From NCBI GenBank assembly GCA_946480925.1, contig CAMLLU010000053.1, positions 1 to 39,892 on the forward strand: a DNA stretch of 39,892 nt, written 5' to 3'. The first letter of the stretch is position 1; each line of letters opens with the position of its first letter. A program made the translations under genes and the position numbers. This document shows, in pieces, positions 8,096 through 17,484 of the stretch. The stretch comes from an uncultured Rivibacter sp. (lineage in GTDB: Bacteria; Pseudomonadota; Gammaproteobacteria; Burkholderiales; Burkholderiaceae). The notes beneath the pieces were generated by a model. It saw only the letters and a list, made by a program, of their open reading frames with translations. It did not search any database and was not told the DNA's origin.

Positions 8096-9447
8096 GCACG
8101 GCCGTCGTGAACTCCATGGATTCGTCACTCCCGTTCGAGCCTCACCCGCTTGAGCCCCACCTGATCGAGGCACGCCGGCTCGCGCGCCTGGCGGCCGTGG
8201 TGCTGCTGGCCGGCATCTTGCCGGTGGCGGCATGGATGGGCTTCGCCCCGCTGTCATCGGCCGTCGTCGCCAGTTCGTTCGTCAAGGTCGATCTCGACCG
8301 CCGCGTGGTCCAGCATGCCGAGGGTGGCACGGTGCGCGAGGTCATGGTGCGCGACGGCCAGCGCGTGGCGCAGGGCGAGCCGCTGCTGGTGCTGGGTGAC
8401 GTGTCGGTCGATGCCGACCTGAACCGCCTCAGCTACCGCGTGATGGTCGAACGCGCCGGCCTGGCCCGGCTCGAAGCCGAGCAGCTCTCGGCCACGGCAG
8501 TGCAGTTTCCGGCGGACGTGCTCGAAGCCGCCGGCCGTGACCCGCGGCTGGCCGAGCAACTGACCAAGGAACGCGCGCTTTTCAGCGCGAGGCGCGAGGC
8601 GCTCGTCGGCCAGTCGACCCTGCTGCGCGCCCAGCAGGCCAAGGTGGCGCAAGAGGTCGTGGCGCTGCGCTCGCAGATCGCCGGGGCCGGCGAATCGCTG
8701 CGGCACCAGACGGCCGAGCTCGAGATCAACCGTCGCCTGCTGCAGGACGGCTTCATCTCCACCACGCGCATCTCCCAGCTCGAAGCGGCGGTGGCCGACT
8801 ACGGCGTGAAGCTGGAGGAAAGGCGCTCCGAGCTGGCGCGCGCAGAGCAGCGTTTGCTCGATGCGGACCTGCGCATCAAGGAGCTAGAAGGCGACTACCG
8901 GCAGCAGGCCAGCGACCAGCTGAAGGCGAGCGCCGCCCGGCTTGCCGAGATCCAGCAGGAGCGGCGCAAGACAGTCGACGCCGCGAGCCGGCAGGTGATC
9001 GTGGCACCGGTGGCCGGCGACGTGCTGAACCTGAAGTTCACCGCCGCGGGTGCGGTGGTGTCACCGCGCGAGGCCATCGCCGACATCGTGCCGGCCCACC
9101 CCCGGCTGGTGGTCGAGGCCCACATCCGCACCGAAGACGTGAGCCGGGTTTCGAAGGGACAGGCGGCCGGGATCCGCTTCACCGCGTTCAAGTACCGGAC
9201 CTCGCGGCTGGTGGAAGGCAAGGTCTTTCACGTCGCCGCCGACCGCACCGTGGACCCTTCGACCCACCAGGCCTATTACGTGGCCCTGGTGGACATCGAT
9301 CCCGCGTCGATCGCGAAGTCGGGCGACGTGAAGCTGCAGGCCGGCATGCCGGCCGAGGTGTACCTCAAGGGTGAGGAACGCACGCCCTTGCAGTACCTGC
9401 TGGAGCCGGTGACGCAAGTGCTCCGGCGGGCGGGGCGCGAGAGCTGA
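8092..9447 (+). CDS. HlyD-family type I secretion membrane fusion protein
   Basis: This 451-residue periplasmic adaptor starts at GTG 8092, which overlaps the exporter stop as GTGA. It has a single N-terminal transmembrane helix (about 30-52), a first half-lipoyl/barrel segment (VVQHAEGGTVREVMVRDGQRV), a long coiled-coil hairpin (about 110-300), and the second half-lipoyl plus beta-barrel segment (VVAPVAGDVLNLKFTAAGAVV and LVVEAHIRTEDVSRV). This is the PrtE/HlyD architecture. Together with the ABC transporter it bridges to an outer-membrane channel and exports the adjacent RTX protein. Confidence 0.9.
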   Translation: MSTAVVNSMDSSLPFEPHPLEPHLIEARRLARLAAVVLLAGILPVAAWMGFAPLSSAVVASSFVKVDLDRRVVQHAEGGTVREVMVRDGQRVAQGEPLLVLGDVSVDADLNRLSYRVMVERAGLARLEAEQLSATAVQFPADVLEAAGRDPRLAEQLTKERALFSARREALVGQSTLLRAQQAKVAQEVVALRSQIAGAGESLRHQTAELEINRRLLQDGFISTTRISQLEAAVADYGVKLEERRSELARAEQRLLDADLRIKELEGDYRQQASDQLKASAARLAEIQQERRKTVDAASRQVIVAPVAGDVLNLKFTAAGAVVSPREAIADIVPAHPRLVVEAHIRTEDVSRVSKGQAAGIRFTAFKYRTSRLVEGKVFHVAADRTVDPSTHQAYYVALVDIDPASIAKSGDVKLQAGMPAEVYLKGEERTPLQYLLEPVTQVLRRAGRES

Positions 9448-9693
9448 GCGCGTGCCGCGCCGCAGGAACTGGGCTTCGGCAGCGGCATGACTCGGTAGAC
9501 AGGCAGAGCTTGCGAACCGTGGCATTCGCCATGCCCGGGATGAACTGCCTCGTGCTCTGCAGGCATGACTTTGTTCACTTTGTGGTGCGGCATCGCCGAC
9601 CTACCGTGCCTCTCCTGTCATCGCCGCAGGGGCCCCATGGCTGGGGCGATTGCGCCGGTAGATGTCGTTCACGGGAGCACCGCAAAACAGAAG

Positions 9694-11781
9694 ATGGCCA
9701 CGAGAACCTTTGAATTGACCACGCCCTTCGGGCCTGAGGTCTTGCTGTTCCACCGCCTGCAGGGCCGGGAAGAGATGGCCCGGCTCAGCGAATTCGAGAT
9801 CGACGCGCTGAGCGAGCAGGCCGACCTGGAGCCTGACCAGATCCTGGGCCACAAGATCAACGTGAAGATCGAATTGCCCACCGGCGGCGACCGGTATCTT
9901 GGTGGCCATGCGACGCGTTTCGCGCAGGTCGGCACGCACGGACGCTTCAACCTCTACCGAGTGACCATGCGGCCGTGGCTGTGGTTCCTCACGCGCACGG
10001 CCAACTGCCGCATCTTCCAGAAGATGAACGTGCCCGACATCCTCAAGCAGGTGTTCGACTCGCACGGCGACGTCGCCAGCACCAGCTTCGAGTTGAGCGG
10101 CACCTATCGCCAGTGGGACTACTGCGTGCAATACCGCGAGAGCGACTTCGACTTCGTCAGCCGGCTGATGGAGCAGGAAGGCATCTACTACTACTTCCGG
10201 CACGAGGTGGGGCGCCACGTGCTGGTGCTCACGGACGCCATCGGCGGGCATTCCCCTTATGCGGGCTTCGAACAGATCCGCTACCTGCCGCAGGGACGGT
10301 TCGTGCGCGCGGAAGAAGAGCACGTCAGCGCCTGGAGCTTCGGCCGCGAAATCCAGTCCGGCCGCTACGTGAACCACAACTACGACCCCGAAAAGCCGAG
10401 GGTCGAGTTGCGGGGCAACGCCAGCTTCGCCCGCCAGCACGCGCAAGCCGAATACGAGGTGTACGACTACCCCGACAAGCACCTCACCGTGGAGGAGGGG
10501 CAGGACTATGCCCGCGTGCGCCTCGAAGAACTCCAGGCCCGCTTCGAAACCGTTCAAGGCGAAGCCAACGCCCGCGGGCTGTGCGTGGGCCACCTGTTCC
10601 GCCTGACCGACCAGCCGCGCCAGGACCAGAACCGCGAATACCTCGTGCTGTTGGCGGACTACCGCCTCGAAGGCGAAGACTACGAATCGGCCGACAGCGG
10701 CGGCGCGCGCTTTGCGTGCCGCTTCACCGCACTGCCCAGCAGCCAGCCATTCCGGGCGGCGCGCCTCACCCCCAAACCCGTCGTGCAGGGCCCGCAGACC
10801 GCGGTGGTGGTCGGGCCCGCCGGCGAAGAGATCCACACCGACGAACAAGGCCGCGTGAAGGTCCGCTTCCACTGGGACCGCTACAGCAAGGGTGACGAAA
10901 ACAGCTCCTGCTGGATCCGCGTATCGCAGCCCTGGGCGGGCAAAGGCTGGGGTGCGGTGAGCATTCCGCGCATCGGGCAGGAAGTGGTGGTCGAGTTTCT
11001 GGAAGGCGACCCGGACCGCCCGCTCGTCACCGGCCGCGTCTACAACGCCGAACTGATGCCCCCGTTCGCCATGCCCGGTGTCGTGAGCGGCCTCAAGTCG
11101 CAGACGCACAAGGGGCAGGGGTACAACGAACTCTCCATGGACGACACCGCCGGGCAGGAAAAGATGAACCTGCACGCGCAGTACGACATGGCGACCACGG
11201 TGCAGCACGACCAGACCAACGACGTCAACAACAACCGCAGCACCACCGTGAAGGTGGACGACACCCTCACGGTGAGTGCCAACCGCACCATGAGCGTGTC
11301 GGGCAAGCTGGTGGAAACCATCGACACCGGCCACGAAGTGACGGTGGCCTCCGGCTACAAGCAGACCATCACCGGCGGTGCCACCCGCACCGTCACGGGC
11401 GACCTGAGTAGCACCGTCAATGGCAAGCGCGAGAACACCGTCAACGGCCAGTTCGTCGAGACCGTGACCTCCGGCGAGGAGAAGACGGTGCATTCCGGCA
11501 AGCGGCTCACCGTGACCGGCGGCGGCTACACGAAAAACGTGACGGGGCTGTTCGACATCCAGACCACCGGCTCGCTGAAACAGGGCGCGACCGACACGAT
11601 GGCGCTGCATGCCAACGGCCCCGGTGCCTACACGTCGGCCGCCTCGCTCACCTTCGGCGTCAACGGGTCCACCGTCGAGATCAACTCGAGCAGCATCACC
11701 ATCAGCGCCGGTGGCTCCGTCATCAAGATCGACGCCAGCGGCGTGTCGGTCAACGGCACTGAAATCTCCCTGAACTGCTGA
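9694..11781 (+). CDS. vgrG: Type VI secretion tip protein VgrG
   Basis: This 695-residue VgrG has the gp27-like N-terminal region (FELTTPFGPEVLLFHRLQGREEMARLSEFEIDAL and QYRESDFDFVSRLMEQEGIYYYF), then the gp5-like OB domain with GWGAVSIPRIGQEVVVEFLEGDPDRPLVTGRVYN. The C-terminal beta-prism of repeated short strands (TVKVDDTLTVSANRTMSV, then TVNGKRENTVNGQFVETV) ends at VSVNGTEISLNC. No extra effector domain follows, so cargo is probably delivered by the downstream RHS protein. The ATG at 9694 matches the family N-terminus; the frame extends upstream without family sequence. No structural T6SS genes are in the window, so this is an orphan vgrG island. Confidence 0.92.
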   Translation: MATRTFELTTPFGPEVLLFHRLQGREEMARLSEFEIDALSEQADLEPDQILGHKINVKIELPTGGDRYLGGHATRFAQVGTHGRFNLYRVTMRPWLWFLTRTANCRIFQKMNVPDILKQVFDSHGDVASTSFELSGTYRQWDYCVQYRESDFDFVSRLMEQEGIYYYFRHEVGRHVLVLTDAIGGHSPYAGFEQIRYLPQGRFVRAEEEHVSAWSFGREIQSGRYVNHNYDPEKPRVELRGNASFARQHAQAEYEVYDYPDKHLTVEEGQDYARVRLEELQARFETVQGEANARGLCVGHLFRLTDQPRQDQNREYLVLLADYRLEGEDYESADSGGARFACRFTALPSSQPFRAARLTPKPVVQGPQTAVVVGPAGEEIHTDEQGRVKVRFHWDRYSKGDENSSCWIRVSQPWAGKGWGAVSIPRIGQEVVVEFLEGDPDRPLVTGRVYNAELMPPFAMPGVVSGLKSQTHKGQGYNELSMDDTAGQEKMNLHAQYDMATTVQHDQTNDVNNNRSTTVKVDDTLTVSANRTMSVSGKLVETIDTGHEVTVASGYKQTITGGATRTVTGDLSSTVNGKRENTVNGQFVETVTSGEEKTVHSGKRLTVTGGGYTKNVTGLFDIQTTGSLKQGATDTMALHANGPGAYTSAASLTFGVNGSTVEINSSSITISAGGSVIKIDASGVSVNGTEISLNC

Positions 11782-11795
11782 AGGGAGCATGGCCG

Positions 11796-13319
11796 TTGAA
11801 CCCCGTGGAACGACGACTCGTCGAGCTGCTGCAGTGCTGGGAAGAATTTCTTTCCGACCCGCAGAAACGGATGCTCCTGTGGCAGGTGCCGGACAACGCC
11901 AGGCGCATGCTCGAATGCTTCTTCGAAGTGCAGCGCCACCCGGCCGCCCATGCCAACGGCGACACCTTCATCGTCTTCGATGCACCGTTCGAGCACTCGA
12001 TCGCCTACTCCCGTGCGCTGAAGCAGGCGCTGGCCGGCCAGTACGCCGCCAGCCACGACGAACTGCAAGGAGCGGGGCAGCAGCCCGACTGGGCCTTCGC
12101 GCCTGAGGCCGTGCCCGATACGGCCACGGCGTTCGTGCAGGCGCTGGCCTCGCTGGCCGAGCATCACCCCGTTTTCGGCCATCTGGTGGCCGTGCTGATG
12201 CCCGTGCGGGTGGACAGTGAACAAGCGTGGGCCGCCTGGGTCGCCCGTGCGCTGCAGGCCGGCGTGCCCGAAGGCGTGCGCCTGCTGGTGCCCGACTTCG
12301 AAGAGGCGCCGCGGCTCGCGGCGCTCGTGGAAACCGAGCACCCGCAAGTGCTCGTGCAGGCCCCGCCGCTGGATGCCTGGTCCATGGCTCAAGAGACGTT
12401 CGCGCAGGAGCCCGCCGTCGGGCCGGCCGGTGTGTTCCGCAGCCTGCTGACCGGCTTGTTCGCGCTCGCTGAAAAAGCCCCGGCAGACCAGGTGCTGCTC
12501 AAAGCGCGCGACGCACTGGCTTTCGCACACGAGCAGGGCTGGTCTGACCAGCAGGTGGCCGTGCGCCTGCTGGCGGCCGGGGCGCTGCTGAAGGAGCAGC
12601 GTTGCGACGAGGCGCTCAGCCATTACCAGCACGCCCGCACCACCGCCGAAGCCACGCATGCTGCGGGCCATCCGGTAGGCGGTCAGCTCGTGCTGCAAAC
12701 CTGGTTCGGTGAAGCCGCAGCCCATCTCGCGGCCGGCCAGCCGCAACGGGCCGTGCCTTGCTACCACGAGGCCGCACAGCTGGCGGCGGCCTTGCCGAAT
12801 GCGCCGATGCTGATCGAGGCGCTGCGCATGGGATCGTTCTGCCACGCCCGCAGCGGCGACACCGAAGCCGCGTTGGCACTGGGGCGGCATGCGCTCACCG
12901 TCGGCGAACGGCTCAAGCCCGACAACCGGCCGATGACGACGCTGCCCTGGCTCGGCTTCGAGCTGTTGAGACTCGTCGAACCCGAACGCACGGCCCGCAT
13001 CGAGGCGATCAAACACCGCCTGGAGCATGAGCAGGTGCAGCAGTGCGCTGCCACCGAGCAGCAGGCCGCGGCGTTGGAGACCGGCGGTGATGCCGCTGCG
13101 TTGAAGCAGCTCGAGTGCCAGCACATCGAACACACGCGGCAACTGCTGCAGCAGGCGCAACAGCAGGCGGACAAGGACGCTGCGGGGGGCGGCCCGGAGT
13201 TCCTGGCGGTGTTCGAACAAACCCGCCGCCTGCTGGGGCCGGACTGGCCGATCGCGATGCCGGGCGCAATCGGCAAGGCGCCGGCACCCGCCCCAGAGGC
13301 CGGAGGCCCCGCCGCATGA
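11796..13319 (+). CDS. Helical-repeat (TPR-like) protein of a VgrG-RHS module
   Basis: This 507-residue soluble protein has no signal peptide. The first 200 residues form an alpha/beta region (ANGDTFIVFDAPFEHSIAYSRALKQAL). The second half is Ala/Leu/Gln-rich helical repeats resembling TPRs (ALLKEQRCDEALSHYQHA, and ALGRHALTVGERL), followed by a coiled-coil tail rich in Gln. The start is TTG 11796, eight bases after AAGGGAG; an ATG at 11789 is in another frame that soon closes. The stop overlaps the RHS start. The position between vgrG and a PAAR-RHS gene suggests an effector-loading chaperone or adaptor. That role is inferred; I do not recognise a named family. Confidence 0.75.
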   Translation: MNPVERRLVELLQCWEEFLSDPQKRMLLWQVPDNARRMLECFFEVQRHPAAHANGDTFIVFDAPFEHSIAYSRALKQALAGQYAASHDELQGAGQQPDWAFAPEAVPDTATAFVQALASLAEHHPVFGHLVAVLMPVRVDSEQAWAAWVARALQAGVPEGVRLLVPDFEEAPRLAALVETEHPQVLVQAPPLDAWSMAQETFAQEPAVGPAGVFRSLLTGLFALAEKAPADQVLLKARDALAFAHEQGWSDQQVAVRLLAAGALLKEQRCDEALSHYQHARTTAEATHAAGHPVGGQLVLQTWFGEAAAHLAAGQPQRAVPCYHEAAQLAAALPNAPMLIEALRMGSFCHARSGDTEAALALGRHALTVGERLKPDNRPMTTLPWLGFELLRLVEPERTARIEAIKHRLEHEQVQQCAATEQQAAALETGGDAAALKQLECQHIEHTRQLLQQAQQQADKDAAGGGPEFLAVFEQTRRLLGPDWPIAMPGAIGKAPAPAPEAGGPAA

Positions 13320-16300
13320 TGCCCTCCGCCAAACACGGCGACCCGCAACTGGGCATCGACATCCACCTGTGCGTTGTGCCGCCGTCGCCTTCGCCGGTGC
13401 CCTTGCCGACGCCGCACCTGTCGGTCGTGTTCGACCCCTTCGACTACGTGCCCGTCATCGGCGCGACCGTCAAGGTGTTGGGCATGAAGCGCGCCACCGC
13501 GGGTACCGCCGCGATCGTCGTGCACATCCCGCCGGGCTTTCCGTTCGCGCCCATGCTGCCCGACAAGGAAGACGAACTCTTCATGGGCAGCTCGACCGTG
13601 GTGGCCGACGGCGACCCGCTGTCGTTCCTGTCGCTGCCGGTGCTGGGCTGCCAGATCGCCGGCATGCCCAGCCCGCCGAGGCCGAAGAAGAAAAAGCTCA
13701 AGCTGCCCAACCTGCTGCCGACGAACTTCAACCTTGCCATCCCCGCCAACGTGCGGGTGGGCGGGCCGCCCACCATCTCGATGGCGGGCATGGCCGCGCG
13801 CGGTGCCTTCGCGGGGCTGGGCAAGCTGGGCAAATCCAGGTTCGCCAAGGCGCTGGGCGAGCGCTTCAAGAAGTTCCGGCAGAAGTTGTTCAAGAACATG
13901 GACCCCGGCTTCCTGAAGTGCAAGGTGCTGCGAGCGGAGCCGGTGAATATCCTGACGGGCGAGGTCAGCGTCGAGCAGAGCGACTTCACGCTGCCCTGGC
14001 GCATCCCGCTGGAATGGGGGCGCAGCTATGTGTCGGGCCGCGAGCGGGTGGGCGCCTGCGGCATCGGTTGGGAGAGCCCCGCCGATGCGAGGCTGGAGAT
14101 CGATGCGGCCGACGGCAGCGTGGTCTTCCTGCATCCGGACGAAGGTCCGGCGCTGTTCCCGACCCTGCCTGCCGCCGAGGGCGACGCGGCGGCGGTGCTG
14201 GAGCTGATGGACGGCGCGCGGCTCAGCGACCACGGCGACGAATGGCGTGTGCGCACCAAGGGCGATCTGGTCTATCACTTCGCCAAGGCGATGGCCGTCA
14301 CGACGGGCGAGGGTGTGCGGGAGGTGCCGCTGGGCCGTGTGACCGACCTGTGCGGCAACTGGCTGCTCTACGAGTGGGCAGAGGGCAAGCTGCGGGCGAT
14401 CCGCGAATCGGGCGGGCGCCACCTGCTCATCGAATACGCTGGCCGCTTCATCCGCGCGCTGACCCTGTTCGTGCCCGAGGCCCGCTTCAGCCACACCTTC
14501 GCGACCTACGAGCACGACGAGCGCGGCAACCTCACCGCCGTGCGCGACGAACTGGACAACCCGTACTGCTTCGCCTACGACGGTCGCCACATGGTGCGGC
14601 ATACCAACCGGACCGGGCTCTCGTTCCACTACGAGTACGACAAGGGCGGGGACGCGTGGCAGGTCGTGCATGCCTGGGGCGACGGCGGGCTGTACGACTA
14701 CCGCTTCGCCTACTGGCCGGCGATTCACGAGGTGCGTATTACCGACTCGCTGGGGCATGTGTCGACGGTCCAGTGCAACGAGAACGGCCTGCCCATCCTG
14801 GAGATCGACCCGCTGGGCGGGCGCACGATCTTCGAGTACGACGAGGTGGGCCGCACCACGGCCGTGGTGGATGCAGCCAACCGGCGCACCGAGTATGCGT
14901 ACGACGAGCGCGGCAACCTGCTGCGACTGACGCGGCCGGACGGCAGCGCGATGACGGTCGAGGTGGATGCGCGGGACAAACCCGTGGTCATCACCGATCC
15001 CAACGGCGCGAGCTGGCGCCAGCGCTGGGACGAGCGCGGCCTGCTGGCCGAGCAGGTCAGCCCGCTGGGCGCGGTGACCGTCCACGAGTACGGCGGGGAT
15101 GGTCTGCTGCTGGGCGTGACCGACGCGCTGAACGCCACCACGCGGCTGGGTTACGACAGCGACGGCTACCTCACCAGCGTGCGCAACGCGCTGGGGCAGG
15201 TGACCCGGCTCCAGCGCGACCTGCTGGGCAACGTGTTGGAGCGTTCGGACCCGCTGGGCCGGGCGATCCGCTACCGCTACGACCGCAAGAGTCGCCTCGT
15301 CGAGGTGAACTTGCCAGCAGGCGGACGCGTCCGTTGTGCCTACGACGCGCAGGACAACCTGACGCACCACGAAGACGAGAACGGCGCACGCACGAGCTTC
15401 GAGTACTTTGGACAAGGCCTGATCGCCCGGCGCGTTCAGCCCGACGGGCATGTGGTGCACTACCACTACGACACCGAAGAACAGCTCATCGGCGTGAGCA
15501 ACCAGCGCGGTGAGCGGTACGAGCTCAGGCGCGACGCGCTGGGGCGGGTGGTCGAGGAGGTGGACTACTGGGGCCAGGCCACGCGGTACGCCTTCGACCT
15601 GACCGGTCATTTGAAGCAGAGCGTCGATCCCTTGGGTCGGTCTATCGACTACACGACGGACAAGCTCGGCCGCATCCGGCGCAAGCGTTTCGAGCATCCA
15701 TTCGAGGCGGGACGGCAGTTCGAGGAGACCTTCGACTTCGACCCGAACGGCAACCTCACCGGCTGTGCCAACGAGCATGTGACGGTGCAGAGGACGCTGG
15801 ACATTGAAGGTCGTCTGGTCGCGGAGAAGCAGGGCGACTTCGTCATCAAGAACGGCTTCGATCTGCTGGGACGTCGCATCCGTCGCGAGACGAGCGCGGG
15901 CAACACGATCGCCTACGACTACGACGCGCTGGGGCAGCCGACGTCGATCCGCATCAACGACGAGCCGCCGATCACGATCGAGCGCGATGCGGCGGGGCAG
16001 GTGGTCCAGGAGACGCTGACACCCGAGCTCGAGCGGCAGTACCAGTACGACGCCGAAGGGCGGTTGACGGCACAGGGCGTCAGGCGCGAGGTGGACTGGC
16101 TGTTCCACACGCAGTACGGATATGACGCGGCAGGCAACCTGACCCATCGCAAGGACAGCCAGCACGGGCTGGACCAGTACCGCTACGACCCGCTGGGGCA
16201 GATCGTCGAGCACGTCGATCCGCAGGGGAAGTTGAAGCGCTTCTTCCAGGATCCGGCGGGGGATCGGCTCACGACGAAGGTGCGGCAGGAGGGGGCGTGG

Positions 16301-17464
16301 CGACGCGAAGGCTGGTGCGAGGGCGTGCACTACCGGTTCGATGCGGCGGGCAATCTGGTCGAGCGACGAGACGAGCGGGAGTTGGACGGCGCGGAGGTGG
16401 CGAAGACGCTCGAACTGACGTGGGATGCGAATCAGCGCCTGGTGCGCAGTCACGCGAGGCCGACGTTTGGTGAAGGTCAGGCGGAGACGGAAACCGTCTA
16501 CGGCTATGACCCGCTGGGGCGGCGGATCTTCAAGCGGGCGGGCAGCAGTGGCACGTTGTTCGGTTGGGACGGGGACGCGCTCATTGTGGAGGGGCCTGCC
16601 GAGGCCTCGCAGGGGCCGCTGAGACGTGAGTATCTGTACTACCCGCACTCGTTTGTCCCGCTGGCGCTCATGGACGGCCAGGGCAGCTACCACTATCACA
16701 CCGATCCGAATGGTTGTCCGACACGGTTGACGAAGCACGACGGCCAGATCGTCTGGGCCGCTCACTACGAAGCGTGGGGCCGGGCGCGGATCCAAGTCAA
16801 CGAGATCGCCAATCCGTTGAGACTGCAGGGGCAGTACGACGACGAGGAGACCGAGCTCCACTACACCCGGCATCGCTACTTCGATGCGGTGGCCGGGCAG
16901 TTCGTGAGTCTGGACCCGATCCGCCTCGCCGGTGGCCTGAACATTTACCAGTTCGGCCTGAACACCTTCAGTTGGGCCGATCCCCTGGGGCTCAGCGCGC
17001 AATGCCAGAGAAACAGGAGACGTGGCACGTCCCGATACCAGGGGCACGATGTGCGCGGCTTCAGGAACGCGGGCGAAATCCAGGAGCGCCTTGGCAACCT
17101 GAAGAATCGCCTGAAGGCATTGGGGATCGACGATGCCCAAGTCGGGATCCTGGGAAGCTCGGTCACCAACGTGTCCAGCAAGGGCGGCCACTTCCGCCAA
17201 GACCGTCTGCCCGACGGGCTGAAGGCCAGCGACGTCGATTTCTGGGTTTCCAGTCCCACGCTTGACCGCAAGCTGAAGGATGAATTCGATGTCGACGGCA
17301 AGATCAAGCCGCGTTCGACCAAGAGCGCCAACGCCGAACTGCACCAGGTGTTCCAGGACTTCGACACCCAGACTGCGCAGCAACTGGGGCGTGGGTCGAG
17401 TGTGGCCGTCGTGCGCACCGATACGATCGCCAATCTGCCGGGTTCCGAAAAGATCGCTTACTAG
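13316..17464 (+). CDS. PAAR-like RHS toxin (type VI effector) with variable C-terminal tip
   Basis: This 1382-residue polymorphic toxin begins with a PAAR-like region (HGDPQLGIDIHLCVVP, then GSSTVVADGDPLSFLSLPVLGCQ) followed by a Lys-rich linker and the RHS entry motif ILTGEVSVEQSDF. Dozens of YD repeats form the RHS shell (YDERGNLLRLTRPDG and similar). The core closes with LDPIRLAGGLNIYQFGLNTF and the self-cleavage-type DPLGL (about 1200-1224). The last 155 or so residues are the toxin tip. They show GILGSS (1277-1282) and SDVDFWV (1305-1311), which fit the hG[GS]...DhDh signature of nucleotidyltransferase folds. Base composition becomes less GC-rich in the tip. The start overlaps the previous stop (ATGA), and a second ATG follows directly. 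Toxic activity is inferred, not shown. Confidence 0.9.
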   Translation: MMPSAKHGDPQLGIDIHLCVVPPSPSPVPLPTPHLSVVFDPFDYVPVIGATVKVLGMKRATAGTAAIVVHIPPGFPFAPMLPDKEDELFMGSSTVVADGDPLSFLSLPVLGCQIAGMPSPPRPKKKKLKLPNLLPTNFNLAIPANVRVGGPPTISMAGMAARGAFAGLGKLGKSRFAKALGERFKKFRQKLFKNMDPGFLKCKVLRAEPVNILTGEVSVEQSDFTLPWRIPLEWGRSYVSGRERVGACGIGWESPADARLEIDAADGSVVFLHPDEGPALFPTLPAAEGDAAAVLELMDGARLSDHGDEWRVRTKGDLVYHFAKAMAVTTGEGVREVPLGRVTDLCGNWLLYEWAEGKLRAIRESGGRHLLIEYAGRFIRALTLFVPEARFSHTFATYEHDERGNLTAVRDELDNPYCFAYDGRHMVRHTNRTGLSFHYEYDKGGDAWQVVHAWGDGGLYDYRFAYWPAIHEVRITDSLGHVSTVQCNENGLPILEIDPLGGRTIFEYDEVGRTTAVVDAANRRTEYAYDERGNLLRLTRPDGSAMTVEVDARDKPVVITDPNGASWRQRWDERGLLAEQVSPLGAVTVHEYGGDGLLLGVTDALNATTRLGYDSDGYLTSVRNALGQVTRLQRDLLGNVLERSDPLGRAIRYRYDRKSRLVEVNLPAGGRVRCAYDAQDNLTHHEDENGARTSFEYFGQGLIARRVQPDGHVVHYHYDTEEQLIGVSNQRGERYELRRDALGRVVEEVDYWGQATRYAFDLTGHLKQSVDPLGRSIDYTTDKLGRIRRKRFEHPFEAGRQFEETFDFDPNGNLTGCANEHVTVQRTLDIEGRLVAEKQGDFVIKNGFDLLGRRIRRETSAGNTIAYDYDALGQPTSIRINDEPPITIERDAAGQVVQETLTPELERQYQYDAEGRLTAQGVRREVDWLFHTQYGYDAAGNLTHRKDSQHGLDQYRYDPLGQIVEHVDPQGKLKRFFQDPAGDRLTTKVRQEGAWRREGWCEGVHYRFDAAGNLVERRDERELDGAEVAKTLELTWDANQRLVRSHARPTFGEGQAETETVYGYDPLGRRIFKRAGSSGTLFGWDGDALIVEGPAEASQGPLRREYLYYPHSFVPLALMDGQGSYHYHTDPNGCPTRLTKHDGQIVWAAHYEAWGRARIQVNEIANPLRLQGQYDDEETELHYTRHRYFDAVAGQFVSLDPIRLAGGLNIYQFGLNTFSWADPLGLSAQCQRNRRRGTSRYQGHDVRGFRNAGEIQERLGNLKNRLKALGIDDAQVGILGSSVTNVSSKGGHFRQDRLPDGLKASDVDFWVSSPTLDRKLKDEFDVDGKIKPRSTKSANAELHQVFQDFDTQTAQQLGRGSSVAVVRTDTIANLPGSEKIAY

Positions 17465-17484
17465 CGGTGGCCGAGGATATTGAA

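Noticed and set aside
9601..11790. A 729-codon minus-strand frame opposite vgrG
   Set aside because: Val/His/Arg-rich antisense translation with no motif; vgrG is unambiguous.
11789..12106. ATG start at 11789 after AAGGGAG, suggesting a different small gene
   Set aside because: The frame translates as Arg/Pro-rich shadow; the TTG at 11796 opens a 507-residue protein with coherent composition.
12761..17383. A 1540-codon minus-strand open frame opposite the RHS gene
   Set aside because: No domain is recognisable, and composition is that of an antisense shadow of YD repeats.
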